Assembly: GCA_018242505.1 (NCBI GenBank)
Contig: JAFEBU010000081.1
Coordinates: 1 to 44,783 of the forward strand
Reading direction: 5' to 3'
Length of the DNA stretch: 44,783 nt
Source: Pseudomonadota bacterium
GTDB taxonomy: Bacteria > Pseudomonadota > Alphaproteobacteria > Reyranellales > Reyranellaceae
Each line of letters opens with the position of its first letter. Positions within the stretch are counted from its first letter, which is position 1. The position numbers were made by a program, and so were the translations under genes. Shown in pieces: positions 22,532-29,764 of the stretch. A model generated the notes under the pieces. It had not been told where the DNA came from. It saw nothing but the letters and a program-made list of their open reading frames with translations, and did not search any database.

Positions 22532-23914
22532 GTGAACCGCGACAGGCACCCCCTCACCCTCGTCACCCTCTGCCTCGCCGTGCTGGTGGCGCAACTCGAC
22601 ACCGCCGTCGTCAACCTTGCGACACGGCCGATCGGTGAGCATTTTCATGCTGACGTCGGTGCCCTGCAGTGGGTGCTCGACAGCTACAATCTCGTCTATG
22701 CCGTACTGCTGCTCACCGGCGGCCTGCTGGCCGACCTCTACGGCCGGCGGCGTGTCTTCATGGCCGGGCTTGCGATCTTCGTCGCCGCCTCGCTGGTGTG
22801 CGCCGCGGCGCCCGGCATCGCGGTGCTGATCGCCGGTCGCGCCGGCACGGGGCTGGGCGCCGCGCTGCTGGTACCGGCATCGCTCTCCATCATCCGCGTC
22901 GCCTGGCGCGACGAGACCAGGCGCGGCCGCGCGCTCGGCGTGTGGGCCGCCTGCAACGGACTTGCCTTTGCAATCGGACCGACGCTGGGCGGCCTGCTGA
23001 TCCACGCCTTCGGCTGGCGCAGCATCTTCCTGGTCGTGATCCCGGTGGGCGCCATCGCGCTTGGCCTCGCGCCACGCGCGATCGAGGAATCGGCCGATCC
23101 GCACGGCCGCAACTTCGATGCGACGGCGCAGGCGCTGGGTGCCATCGCTCTGGGCGGGCTCGCCCTGGCGGCCATCGAATCGCACGGCCATCCGGTGGTC
23201 GCGGCGATCACCTTCATCGCGGCAACGGCGGCCCTCGTCCTGTTTCTCAGGGTCGAGCGCCGACAGGGCGACGCTGCGCTGGTGCCGATCGACATCTTCC
23301 GCATCGATGCCTTTCGCGGCGCCATCGCCGCCACCGCGGCGATGACCTTCGGCATGTATGGCGTGCTTTTCCTGCTGCCACTCACCTGGCAAAGCAGCGG
23401 CTCGCTCTCGGCAACGCAGGCTGGCCTCGCCTTGATGCCGATGGCGCTGGTCTTCGTGCTCCTCTCGCCGCTCTCGGGCCGGCTGACGGAGAAGATCGGG
23501 CTGCGTGTCATGACCTCGGGCGGTGTGGCGGCGATCGGCGCCGGTCTGTTGGTGATCGCGCTCGGCGCCGATCGCGCTTCGATCGCTGTCGACGAGATCG
23601 GTCTGGTGCTGACCGGCCTCGGCATGGGCATTGCCACCGGCCCTCTCATGGCCGCGGCCGTGGGCGCGGTCGGACGGGCACGCTCGGGCACCGCCTCGGC
23701 CCTGATCAACGTCGCACGCATGGCGGGCGCCACGATCGGCGTCGCGGTACTGGGCGCGGCCTATGCGCTCGCGCACGGCGGTGCGGACGGCCTGCGGCTC
23801 GCCATGGCGGCAGGCGGTGCGGTGCAGCTCGCGGGAGCGGCGACCGCCTGGATGGCGATGCGGGAGCAGCGGTCGGCGACTCATCGCTCGGCCCGCCGGA
23901 TTGTCGGCTCCTGA
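22532..23914 (+). CDS. MFS drug-type exporter (DHA2, 14 TM)
   Basis: This is a 460-residue membrane protein. TM1 reads LVTLCLAVLVAQLDTAVVNL, with the D-x-x-VVN motif D1 of the DHA2 group. Motif A is LADLYGRRRVFMAGL, and motif C is recognisable in GLAFAIGPTLGGLLI. Fourteen hydrophobic segments can be counted. The GTG at 22532 is preferred; a TTG at 22466 would add 22 hydrophilic residues. It follows the AAC(3)-like gene and may export a related compound, a common pairing for resistance genes (inference). Confidence 0.85.
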   Translation: MNRDRHPLTLVTLCLAVLVAQLDTAVVNLATRPIGEHFHADVGALQWVLDSYNLVYAVLLLTGGLLADLYGRRRVFMAGLAIFVAASLVCAAAPGIAVLIAGRAGTGLGAALLVPASLSIIRVAWRDETRRGRALGVWAACNGLAFAIGPTLGGLLIHAFGWRSIFLVVIPVGAIALGLAPRAIEESADPHGRNFDATAQALGAIALGGLALAAIESHGHPVVAAITFIAATAALVLFLRVERRQGDAALVPIDIFRIDAFRGAIAATAAMTFGMYGVLFLLPLTWQSSGSLSATQAGLALMPMALVFVLLSPLSGRLTEKIGLRVMTSGGVAAIGAGLLVIALGADRASIAVDEIGLVLTGLGMGIATGPLMAAAVGAVGRARSGTASALINVARMAGATIGVAVLGAAYALAHGGADGLRLAMAAGGAVQLAGAATAWMAMREQRSATHRSARRIVGS

Positions 23915-23918
23915 TTTA

Positions 23919-23962
23919 TTTTACCCGGGCAATATTGACGGTCAGATTTCGCCCGGGTAAAA
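23919..23962. promoter_or_regulatory. perfect 12-bp inverted repeat upstream of DUF2239 gene
   Basis: TTTTACCCGGGC (23919-23930) and GCCCGGGTAAAA (23951-23962) are exact inverted copies 20 bases apart. Each arm is itself near-palindromic around CCCGGG, with centres 28 bases apart. The right arm ends eight bases before ATG 23970. This looks like a double operator for a dimeric regulator acting on the DUF2239 gene. A stem-loop is the alternative. Confidence 0.55.
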
Positions 23963-23969
23963 AGGCGGA

Positions 23970-24581
23970 ATGAAGAGCGCCACGGAAGACCACATTCACT
24001 GCACTGCTTTCGTCAAAAGCCGGCAAATCGCGAGCGGACGCCTGGAAGCGGTCGCCCTGTCGGTGAAGGCCGCCGCGGATCGGGATGCACGAGTCCAAGC
24101 GCTCGTGTTCGACGATGCGACGGGTCGGCAGATCGACCTCGATCTGCGTGGAACGAAGGCCGATGTCGTCCGGCGTCTGGCCGACCATCCCCTCGTCGAT
24201 CGAACCGGGTCGTCGATGCCGAAGCAGAGCGGACCGGGGCGGCCGAGACTTGGCGTGGTCGCCCGCGAGGTCACGCTGTTGCCTCGTCATTGGCAATGGC
24301 TGAACGCGCAGCCGGGGGGCGCCTCGGTCACGCTGCGCAAGCTCGTTGATGAAGCGCGCAAGACCAATGGACCGCGCGATCGCGCGCGCCAAGCCGCGGA
24401 GGCGGCCTATCGCGTCATGTCCGCCATGGCCGGCAACGAACGCGGCTACGAGGATGCCCTCCGGGCGCTCTTCGCCACGGACCGCTCGCGCTTCCGAACG
24501 TCGATCGCGACATGGCCGGCCGATGTCCGCGGCTATATCGAGCGGCTGGCAGATCCTGTCTTTCGAGCCGCATCCAATTGA
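23970..24581 (+). CDS. DUF2239 family protein
   Basis: This is a 203-residue soluble protein. It has the typical start CTAFVKSRQIASGRLEAVAL, then VFDDATGRQIDLDLRGTKAD, GPGRPRLGVVAREVTLLPRH, QWLNAQPGGASVTLRKLVDE and a helical tail. This matches DUF2239, a widespread proteobacterial protein of unknown function. AAGGCGGA is upstream of the ATG. The large inverted repeat directly before it implies its own regulation. Confidence 0.85.
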   Translation: MKSATEDHIHCTAFVKSRQIASGRLEAVALSVKAAADRDARVQALVFDDATGRQIDLDLRGTKADVVRRLADHPLVDRTGSSMPKQSGPGRPRLGVVAREVTLLPRHWQWLNAQPGGASVTLRKLVDEARKTNGPRDRARQAAEAAYRVMSAMAGNERGYEDALRALFATDRSRFRTSIATWPADVRGYIERLADPVFRAASN

Positions 24582-24607
24582 CGCCGAGCGTGTGCCACCC
24601 GGGCGGC

Positions 24608-24693
24608 GCTCATGCTCTTACGGACCGCAAGCCCCCGGCCCGCTCATCCTGCGTGAAGCGGGCGAGACGCTCGCGGTCCGAATGAATGTGAGC
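24608..24693. repeat. imperfect inverted repeat between convergent genes
   Basis: GCTCATGCTCTTACGGACCG (from 24608) and the inverse of GCGGTCCGAATGAATGTGAG (to 24693) pair over about 25 bases with several mismatches. The right arm resembles 6785-6810 (TGCGGCCCGCATGAACATGA) after the phospholipase gene. It may be a bidirectional terminator or a dispersed repeat. Confidence 0.4.
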
Positions 24694-24694
24694 G

Positions 24695-25081
24695 TTATTC
24701 CCCCGCGGGCAGGATCTCCTCAACATGGAAGCCCTTGGCGGTAACGAGCCACTTTCCGTCGAGTTGGTGGAAGATGAGATTGTCCAGGAACCGGGTCTGT
24801 CCGATCCTGACCCGGACCTTTGCCGCCGCCATGTCCGGGGCGATCTCATCCACACGAAGGATCTTCTCCTCGCGCGGCGAGCCCATGGACGCGGGCGACG
24901 GACGGCTTCCAACGAGTTGCCTGAACTCCGACGCCGACCACGCCATCAACTTGCCGTCGCGCATGCCGTGGACCTGGCACAACTCGTGGAACACGGCGGG
25001 GAATTGCGAGTCGTCTGCGTTGTACATGAGGTCGAAATAGGCCTCGATTGCAGATGTGATGCCGGATCCGCTCTGCTGCAT
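24695..25081 (-). CDS. NTF2-like / SnoaL-type protein
   Basis: This is a 128-residue single-domain protein with no signal peptide. It reads SAIEAYFDLMYNADDSQFPA, VHGMRDGKLMAWSASEFRQL, DMAAAKVRVRIGQTRFLDNL and LDGKWLVTAKGFHVEE. The helix-then-curved-sheet order and the closing W-x-V-T-A-K-x-F strand fit the nuclear transport factor 2-like family (Lumazine_bd_2 group). Enzyme versus binding role unknown. GGGAGAA lies upstream of ATG 25081. It is divergent from the LysR gene at 25225, which is its likely regulator. Confidence 0.75.
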   Translation of the reverse strand: MQQSGSGITSAIEAYFDLMYNADDSQFPAVFHELCQVHGMRDGKLMAWSASEFRQLVGSRPSPASMGSPREEKILRVDEIAPDMAAAKVRVRIGQTRFLDNLIFHQLDGKWLVTAKGFHVEEILPAGE

Positions 25082-25224
25082 GTCAGTTCTCCCTTCTGGG
25101 CAGCACGCTCAACTGAATTGGATTTGACTTCCATTTCCCGCATGCCTGTGCCGACAATGACCGCGGCAGAAGGCCGATGCCACCATACGGGTGTCATCGC
25201 TTGAATGACTGAAAGGCATCGTTC

Positions 25225-26322
25225 GTGGACGATATTGACAGCCGGGTCGTCGGCGGCCTTGCGGTGCTGGTGGCGGTCGCGGACGCGCGCAGCTTTGGCC
25301 GCGCGGCGAAGCGATTGGGTCTGACGCAGTCCGGTGTCAGTCGGGCGATCGCCAAGCTGGAAACCCGCCTGGGCGTTCGGTTGCTCGATCGCACGAGCCG
25401 CGCGGTGACCCTGACTGACGAGGGGCGCGGCCTCTACGAACGCGTCGTCCCTCACCTGTCAGGCATCTACGAAGCCACGGCAGAAGCCTCCAGCGCGCGG
25501 GACTCGGTGCGCGGCCGGCTCAGGGTCAATGTCGATCCGCTGTTTTCGCGCCTGGTGCTTGCCCCCAAGCTCAGCGAGTTCCTCCTGCACAATCCCCTGA
25601 TGGAACTCCGCCTCGAGACCCGGGATCGGATTGGCGACATGATCAGCGACGGCTTCGATCTGGCCATCCGCTTCGGCGAACCGACGCCGTCGACTCTCAT
25701 CGCCCGCCGCCTGTTGGATGCCCGCATCCTGACCGTTGCGTCGCCGGCCTACATTGCCCGTCACGGACGACCGTCTCACCCCGACGATCTCGCCAGTGGA
25801 ACCCACGAATGCATCCACTCGATCGACGGCGCCACCGACAGGCCGTTCGAGTGGGAGTTCTGGCGGGGAAACGAGATCCTGTCGGTTTCTGTGAACGGGC
25901 GGCTGACGGTCACGGACTCCGGTACGAAGCTCGGCGCCTGCCTTGCCGGGTTCGGGATCGCCCAGGTCATAGACCTCGGCGTGGCGCAGCACCTCGACGC
26001 CGGAACCTTGATCAATCTGTTCCCGGATTGGCCGGACGAGCGCTTCCCCCTCTACGTCTACTATGTTTCCCGCAACCACGTTCCCGCGAAGGTCCGGAAG
26101 TTCATAGACTTCATCACTTCCTACCTTGGACACGAGGCCGGACAGTTCAGCGTACAAACGCCCTGCCTGCCCAACGGCCGTGCGAGTCGCAGGTCTCTTG
26201 TCGCGCACAGCCAGCCCATCCCCGGCCAGCCGGCAGCAACCGCTACCGTCTTGGCAGGGAAGCAAGCGCGGCGAGCGCAGCGCCGGCCAGCCGGTAGGGC
26301 AGCCAGGTCCGTATCCACTTGA
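25225..26322 (+). CDS. LysR-family transcriptional regulator with extended C-terminus
   Basis: This is a 365-residue protein. The N-terminal winged helix reads ARSFGRAAKRLGLTQSGVSR and AIAKLETRLGVRLLDRTSRA. The substrate-binding domain has GRLRVNVDPLF, GFDLAIRFGEP and LGACLAGFGIAQVIDLGVAQ. Family members usually end near residue 305. Here about 60 further basic, low-complexity residues follow (GKQARRAQRRPAGRAARS) and overlap the convergent GNAT gene by 80 bases, so the tail is probably read-through after loss of the native stop. GTG 25225 follows GAAAGG. The divergent NTF2-like gene is the expected target. Confidence 0.85.
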   Translation: MDDIDSRVVGGLAVLVAVADARSFGRAAKRLGLTQSGVSRAIAKLETRLGVRLLDRTSRAVTLTDEGRGLYERVVPHLSGIYEATAEASSARDSVRGRLRVNVDPLFSRLVLAPKLSEFLLHNPLMELRLETRDRIGDMISDGFDLAIRFGEPTPSTLIARRLLDARILTVASPAYIARHGRPSHPDDLASGTHECIHSIDGATDRPFEWEFWRGNEILSVSVNGRLTVTDSGTKLGACLAGFGIAQVIDLGVAQHLDAGTLINLFPDWPDERFPLYVYYVSRNHVPAKVRKFIDFITSYLGHEAGQFSVQTPCLPNGRASRRSLVAHSQPIPGQPAATATVLAGKQARRAQRRPAGRAARSVST

Positions 26323-26734
26323 AGCCGAGCTTCTCGTAGAAGCCGCGCGCCGGATTCCAGTCGAGCACGTTGAGGTCGATGCGCCTGAAACCCTTGGCGG
26401 TGCATTCCCTGGCGAGCGCCGTCATCAGGGCGCGGGCGACGCCGCCGCGCCGTTCCTCGGGCACGACCCAGATGTCCTCGACGAAGATGCCGCGCGCTGC
26501 GGTCCAGACCGAGTAGTTGAATGTATAAAGTGCGAAGCCGACCGGCCGGCCGCCGCGCTCGGCGATCAGGGCGGCGAACTGCGGGTCCTTGCCGAAGCCG
26601 TCGCGCGCCAGGGTCTGCGGTGTCGACGTGACGGCATCGGGCTCGTCCTCGTAGGTCGCGAGGTCGATCGAGAAACGGTGCAGCAGCTCGACATCGTCGA
26701 CGGTGGCGGCGCGCACGGTGATCTCAGACGCCAA
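26243..26734 (-). CDS. GNAT-family N-acetyltransferase
   Basis: This is a 163-residue protein taken from TTG 26734, which has GGAGG five bases upstream and overlaps the SDR stop by 11 bases; no ATG fits the domain start. The sequence EITVRAATVDDVELLHRFSI opens a GNAT domain. The acetyl-CoA loop is VVPEERRGGVARALMTALAR (Q/R-x-x-G-x-G/A type), followed by RIDLNVLDWNPARGFYEKLG. It resembles diamine/spermidine-type acetyltransferases. It is co-transcribed with the SDR and MBL genes upstream on this strand. Confidence 0.85.
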   Translation of the reverse strand: MASEITVRAATVDDVELLHRFSIDLATYEDEPDAVTSTPQTLARDGFGKDPQFAALIAERGGRPVGFALYTFNYSVWTAARGIFVEDIWVVPEERRGGVARALMTALARECTAKGFRRIDLNVLDWNPARGFYEKLGFKWIRTWLPYRLAGAALAALASLPRR

Positions 26735-27485
26735 GATAGCCTCCGTCGACCGGCAGGATCGCCCCGGTGACGTAGCTCGCCGCATCGGAGCAGAGGAACA
26801 CGACCGGCCCGGCCAGTTCCTCGGGCTGGCCGACGCGCTTCATCGGCACGTGGCCGAGGAAGGCCTCGAGCCGTTTGGCATCGGCCCGTGTCGACTCGGT
26901 CATGGCGGTGGCGATGATGCCGGGAGCGAGCGCATTGACGCGCACGCCGTCCGGCGCCAGCTCCGAGGCGAGCGCCCGCGTGAACTGGGCGATGGCACCC
27001 TTGGAGACCGGATAGGCGCCGCTGCCGGCCGGCGCGATGAAGGAATTGATCGAGGCGATATTGACGATGCAGCCGCGCGTGTGCTTCAGCTGATCGGCAA
27101 AGGCCAGGGTGACGTTGAACGCGCCCTCGACATTCACGGCCATGGTCCTGGCCCAGCGCTCGCGGCCATCCGCGGCAAGAAGGTTGCCGCGCAGGAAGAT
27201 GCCGGCGTTGTTCACCAGGATGCGGATCGGCCCGACCAGCAACGAAACGTCCTGCGCAAGCTTGCGGCAGCCTTCCTCGTCGGCGACATCGAGCATGAAG
27301 CCGCGCGCCTTGCCGCCCTCGGCCACGATCGAATCGGCGATCGCGCGGGCGGCGTCGCGGTCGATGTCGGTCGCGATCACCTCGGCGCCGGCGGCCGCCA
27401 GTCCGCGCGCGATCGCGGCGCCATTGCCACGGCCTGCGCCCGTCACAAGCGCCAGTCGTCCCGCGAGTGCGTCCTTGGCGATCAT
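26724..27485 (-). CDS. SDR-family oxidoreductase
   Basis: This is a 253-residue classical SDR. It has TGAGRGNGAAIA as cofactor loop, LVNNAGIF, NIASINSF with the catalytic Ser, and YPVSKGA with Tyr/Lys intact. The end DAASYVTGAILPVDGGYLGV is the standard FabG-like C-terminus. ATG 27485 overlaps the stop of the MBL gene as ATGA, and its own stop overlaps the GNAT start, so the three genes form a tight operon MBL-SDR-GNAT. The substrate is unknown; the order suggests a small catabolic module. Confidence 0.9.
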   Translation of the reverse strand: MIAKDALAGRLALVTGAGRGNGAAIARGLAAAGAEVIATDIDRDAARAIADSIVAEGGKARGFMLDVADEEGCRKLAQDVSLLVGPIRILVNNAGIFLRGNLLAADGRERWARTMAVNVEGAFNVTLAFADQLKHTRGCIVNIASINSFIAPAGSGAYPVSKGAIAQFTRALASELAPDGVRVNALAPGIIATAMTESTRADAKRLEAFLGHVPMKRVGQPEELAGPVVFLCSDAASYVTGAILPVDGGYLGV

Positions 27486-28438
27486 GCGGCGGGCTCCAGC
27501 ATGGCCCAGGCCTCGAGGTCGCGCTCGGCCGTCCAGATGCGCGGATGGTCGAGCCCCTTGGCTTCGTCGTAGGCACGCGCGACGCTGAACGGCAGGCTAT
27601 GGTCGAACAGCACCGATTTGCCGTGGCGCGGGTGCAGCGCAGCCGTCGCCTTGTCGTAGGCCTGCTTCAGCGTCTCGCCCGCTGCGACAGACGTCGTCAC
27701 GACATGGAAAAGCTCCTCGACGAAGCCTTGCGTGGCTGCGATCCCCTGTTCGACCGCCTCGGCCCCGACCAACGGCTCGCCGCGGCCGGGCACCAGCACC
27801 TCGGAATGGAGGTCGCGCAGGGCTTGCAGCGTCGCCGGCCAGTCCTTGAGGTGCGCGTCGCCGGCGTAAGGCGCAACCTGGGAGACCACGAGATCGCCAC
27901 TGAACAAGGTGCGCTCTTCGGGCAGCCAGACGATCGTGTCGCCCTTGGTATGGCCGCGGCCGGGCTGGATGATGTCGACCTGGAGTTTGCCGAGCCAGAT
28001 CGTCATGCGTTCGCCGAACGTGACGGTGGGCATGGTCAGGCCGGGAATGGCGTCGGCGGCCTGGAACAGGCGCGGGAAGCGCTGCACTTCGGATTTGTAG
28101 TCGTGCGCCCCCCGCTCGACGATCATCTCGCGCGTCGCCTCGCTGCAGATCACGTTGTCGGCGGCATAGGCCGAGGCGCCGAGCGTACGCACGGCGTGAT
28201 AATGCGAGAGCACGAGGTGGCGGATCGGCTTGTCGGTGACGCTCCTCACCTTCTCGATCACCGCCTGCGCCGCCTTCGGCGTCGCCTGGGCGTCGATCAC
28301 CATCACCGCGTTGTCGCCGACCACCACCCCGCTATTGGGATCACCCTCCGCCGTGAAGGCATAGGCATGCTCGGACAGCCGGCTGAAGGTGACATACTTC
28401 TCCGACAGGTCCGCCTGCGAGGCGAAGGCTTTGGCCAT
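27482..28438 (-). CDS. MBL-fold hydrolase with atypical HxHxVR motif
   Basis: This is a 318-residue metallo-beta-lactamase-fold protein starting MAKAFASQADLSEKYVTFSR. The metal motif reads SHYHAVRTLGASAY: H79 and H81 are kept, but the Asp-His of HxHxDH is Val83-Arg84. Further ligands are visible in GRGHTKGDTIVWLPEERTLF and SGDLV. I recall the same HYHAVR variant across a subgroup near SoxH/quinoprotein-relay type hydrolases, so it is likely a family trait and may mean one metal is bound. No signal peptide. It heads the MBL-SDR-GNAT operon. Confidence 0.8.
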   Translation of the reverse strand: MAKAFASQADLSEKYVTFSRLSEHAYAFTAEGDPNSGVVVGDNAVMVIDAQATPKAAQAVIEKVRSVTDKPIRHLVLSHYHAVRTLGASAYAADNVICSEATREMIVERGAHDYKSEVQRFPRLFQAADAIPGLTMPTVTFGERMTIWLGKLQVDIIQPGRGHTKGDTIVWLPEERTLFSGDLVVSQVAPYAGDAHLKDWPATLQALRDLHSEVLVPGRGEPLVGAEAVEQGIAATQGFVEELFHVVTTSVAAGETLKQAYDKATAALHPRHGKSVLFDHSLPFSVARAYDEAKGLDHPRIWTAERDLEAWAMLEPAA

Positions 28439-28493
28439 CGGCTGGTTCTCCCGCGCTTTGTACTGCGGGAAAACTAGACCGTATCGCTGCTTG

Positions 28494-28618
28494 GTGTCAT
28501 CCGGCGTGCCGCTCGTGTCATCCCGAGCCGCTTGCGTCATCCCGAGCTGAAAGCGAGGGATCTTTGTTTCGAGCACTGCGAAAGATTCCTCGCCTTTGGC
28601 TCGGATGACACTGGATGA
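28494..28618. repeat. palindromic repeat pair F
   Basis: There are three nested right-pointing starts (TGTCATCCGGCG, GTGTCATCCCGAGCC, CGTCATCCCGAGCTG) and then GCGAGGGATCTTTG. A left-pointing GAAAGATTCCTCGCCTTTGG...CGGATGACACTGG follows. It fills most of the 247-base gap upstream of the MBL operon. A further short direct repeat (GCAAGC..GCTGACG, twice) lies at 28638-28670. Confidence 0.8.
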
Positions 28619-28685
28619 CACCATTGGCGTGGCAAGCACGCTGACGATTGCAAGCGTGCTGACGGCGGCAGGCGTGCGCCGAAAC

Positions 28686-29702
28686 CTAATCCGCGCCGTA
28701 CTTGTGATAGGCGGCGCGGTCGCCGGTGCGGACGGTGACCTCGAAGGAATCGTGGTCGCGCTCCATGCGCAGCGTGACCGCCGCACCGGCCGGGCCGCTT
28801 GCCCAGAGCTTGCGATAGAAATCGGCCACATCGTCCAGGACTTCGCCATCGAGCGCCTGCAGGATGTCGCCGCGCTTCAGCCCGGCGCGATCGGCCGGAC
28901 CGCCGTCGGAGATGCCGTGGATCACGAGCTGGCCCATATGCTCCACCGTGTAGACGCCGAGCCAGGGCCGCGGCGCCCGGTTCAGCCGGCCGTTCGCCAC
29001 CAGCTCGCCCAGGATCGGCTTCAGTCGGTTGATCGGCACATACATGTTGCCGGGGAACGCTGGCGATCCCGGTCCCAGCGCCTCCTCCACCAGGAGCGAG
29101 CCGATGCCCTGCAAGGAGCCGTCCAGCCCCATCAGCGCCGAGCCGCCCCACAGCGGATAGGCGGGCACGGTGAAAATCGCGTTATCGAGCAAATACTCCC
29201 AGTAGCCCGCGAACTCGCGGCGGCCGGCGACCTTGACCTTGAGCGTGGCCTTTTCGCCGCCCACGCCCGCGACATAGGCTTCGCTGCGCAGCAGCAGCTG
29301 GTCGGAGTCGCCGAACGGCATCGGCTTGACCCGCAGCGGCACGGTGGCGCGCACCAGGCCGAAGCCGCTTTCATAATCGTAACCCACCAGCTCCGCCGGG
29401 AACTCGCGCCCCTCTGCATCCTTGATGGTGATGGTGTCGGCTTCCATGATCAGGTAGCCGATCGTCACGATCAGGCCTTCGTCGTCGATCACGACGCCAT
29501 GGCCCTCGCGTTCCGAGCCCAGGGTCTGGGCCGAGCGCCGGTTCTCGGGAATGGTCGTATGCACCCCCACCACCGCCGGCAGAACCTCGACGACATCGGG
29601 CGGCAAACTGCCTTCGTTCCCCGGCGTTCGTGCCTCGACCGTGCCCTGGCCGCCGAACCAGCGGCTGGAGCCGTTCGCGGATCCGTTCAACCCTCGGGCC
29701 AT
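28686..29702 (-). CDS. HtrA-like PDZ protein, probably non-proteolytic
   Basis: This is a 338-residue protein from ATG 29702 with GGAGG five bases upstream. Residues 38-235 have the trypsin-like S1C layout (VVGVHTTI, GHGVVIDDEGLIVT, a central Gly-rich loop LWGGSALMG). Residues about 245-330 form one PDZ domain (PWLGVYTV, ADRAGLKRGDILQALDG). The catalytic His is replaced by Tyr83 in IVTIGYLIM, the Asp position is Gly113 in YDYESGFGLVRA, and Ser188 remains. So proteolysis is unlikely and a chaperone or adaptor role is more plausible. No signal peptide is visible. It is divergent from uvrD. Confidence 0.8.
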   Translation of the reverse strand: MARGLNGSANGSSRWFGGQGTVEARTPGNEGSLPPDVVEVLPAVVGVHTTIPENRRSAQTLGSEREGHGVVIDDEGLIVTIGYLIMEADTITIKDAEGREFPAELVGYDYESGFGLVRATVPLRVKPMPFGDSDQLLLRSEAYVAGVGGEKATLKVKVAGRREFAGYWEYLLDNAIFTVPAYPLWGGSALMGLDGSLQGIGSLLVEEALGPGSPAFPGNMYVPINRLKPILGELVANGRLNRAPRPWLGVYTVEHMGQLVIHGISDGGPADRAGLKRGDILQALDGEVLDDVADFYRKLWASGPAGAAVTLRMERDHDSFEVTVRTGDRAAYHKYGAD

Positions 29703-29764
29703 TTCCACCTCCGAGTCCCTTTGGAAAGATAGGCGTCTGTGCCCGCGATTGCTATATGAGGCTG

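Noticed and set aside
23919..23962. Inverted repeat as a rho-independent terminator of the MFS gene
   Set aside because: The loop is 20 bases and no T-run follows on the rightward strand; nearness to the DUF2239 start fits an operator better.
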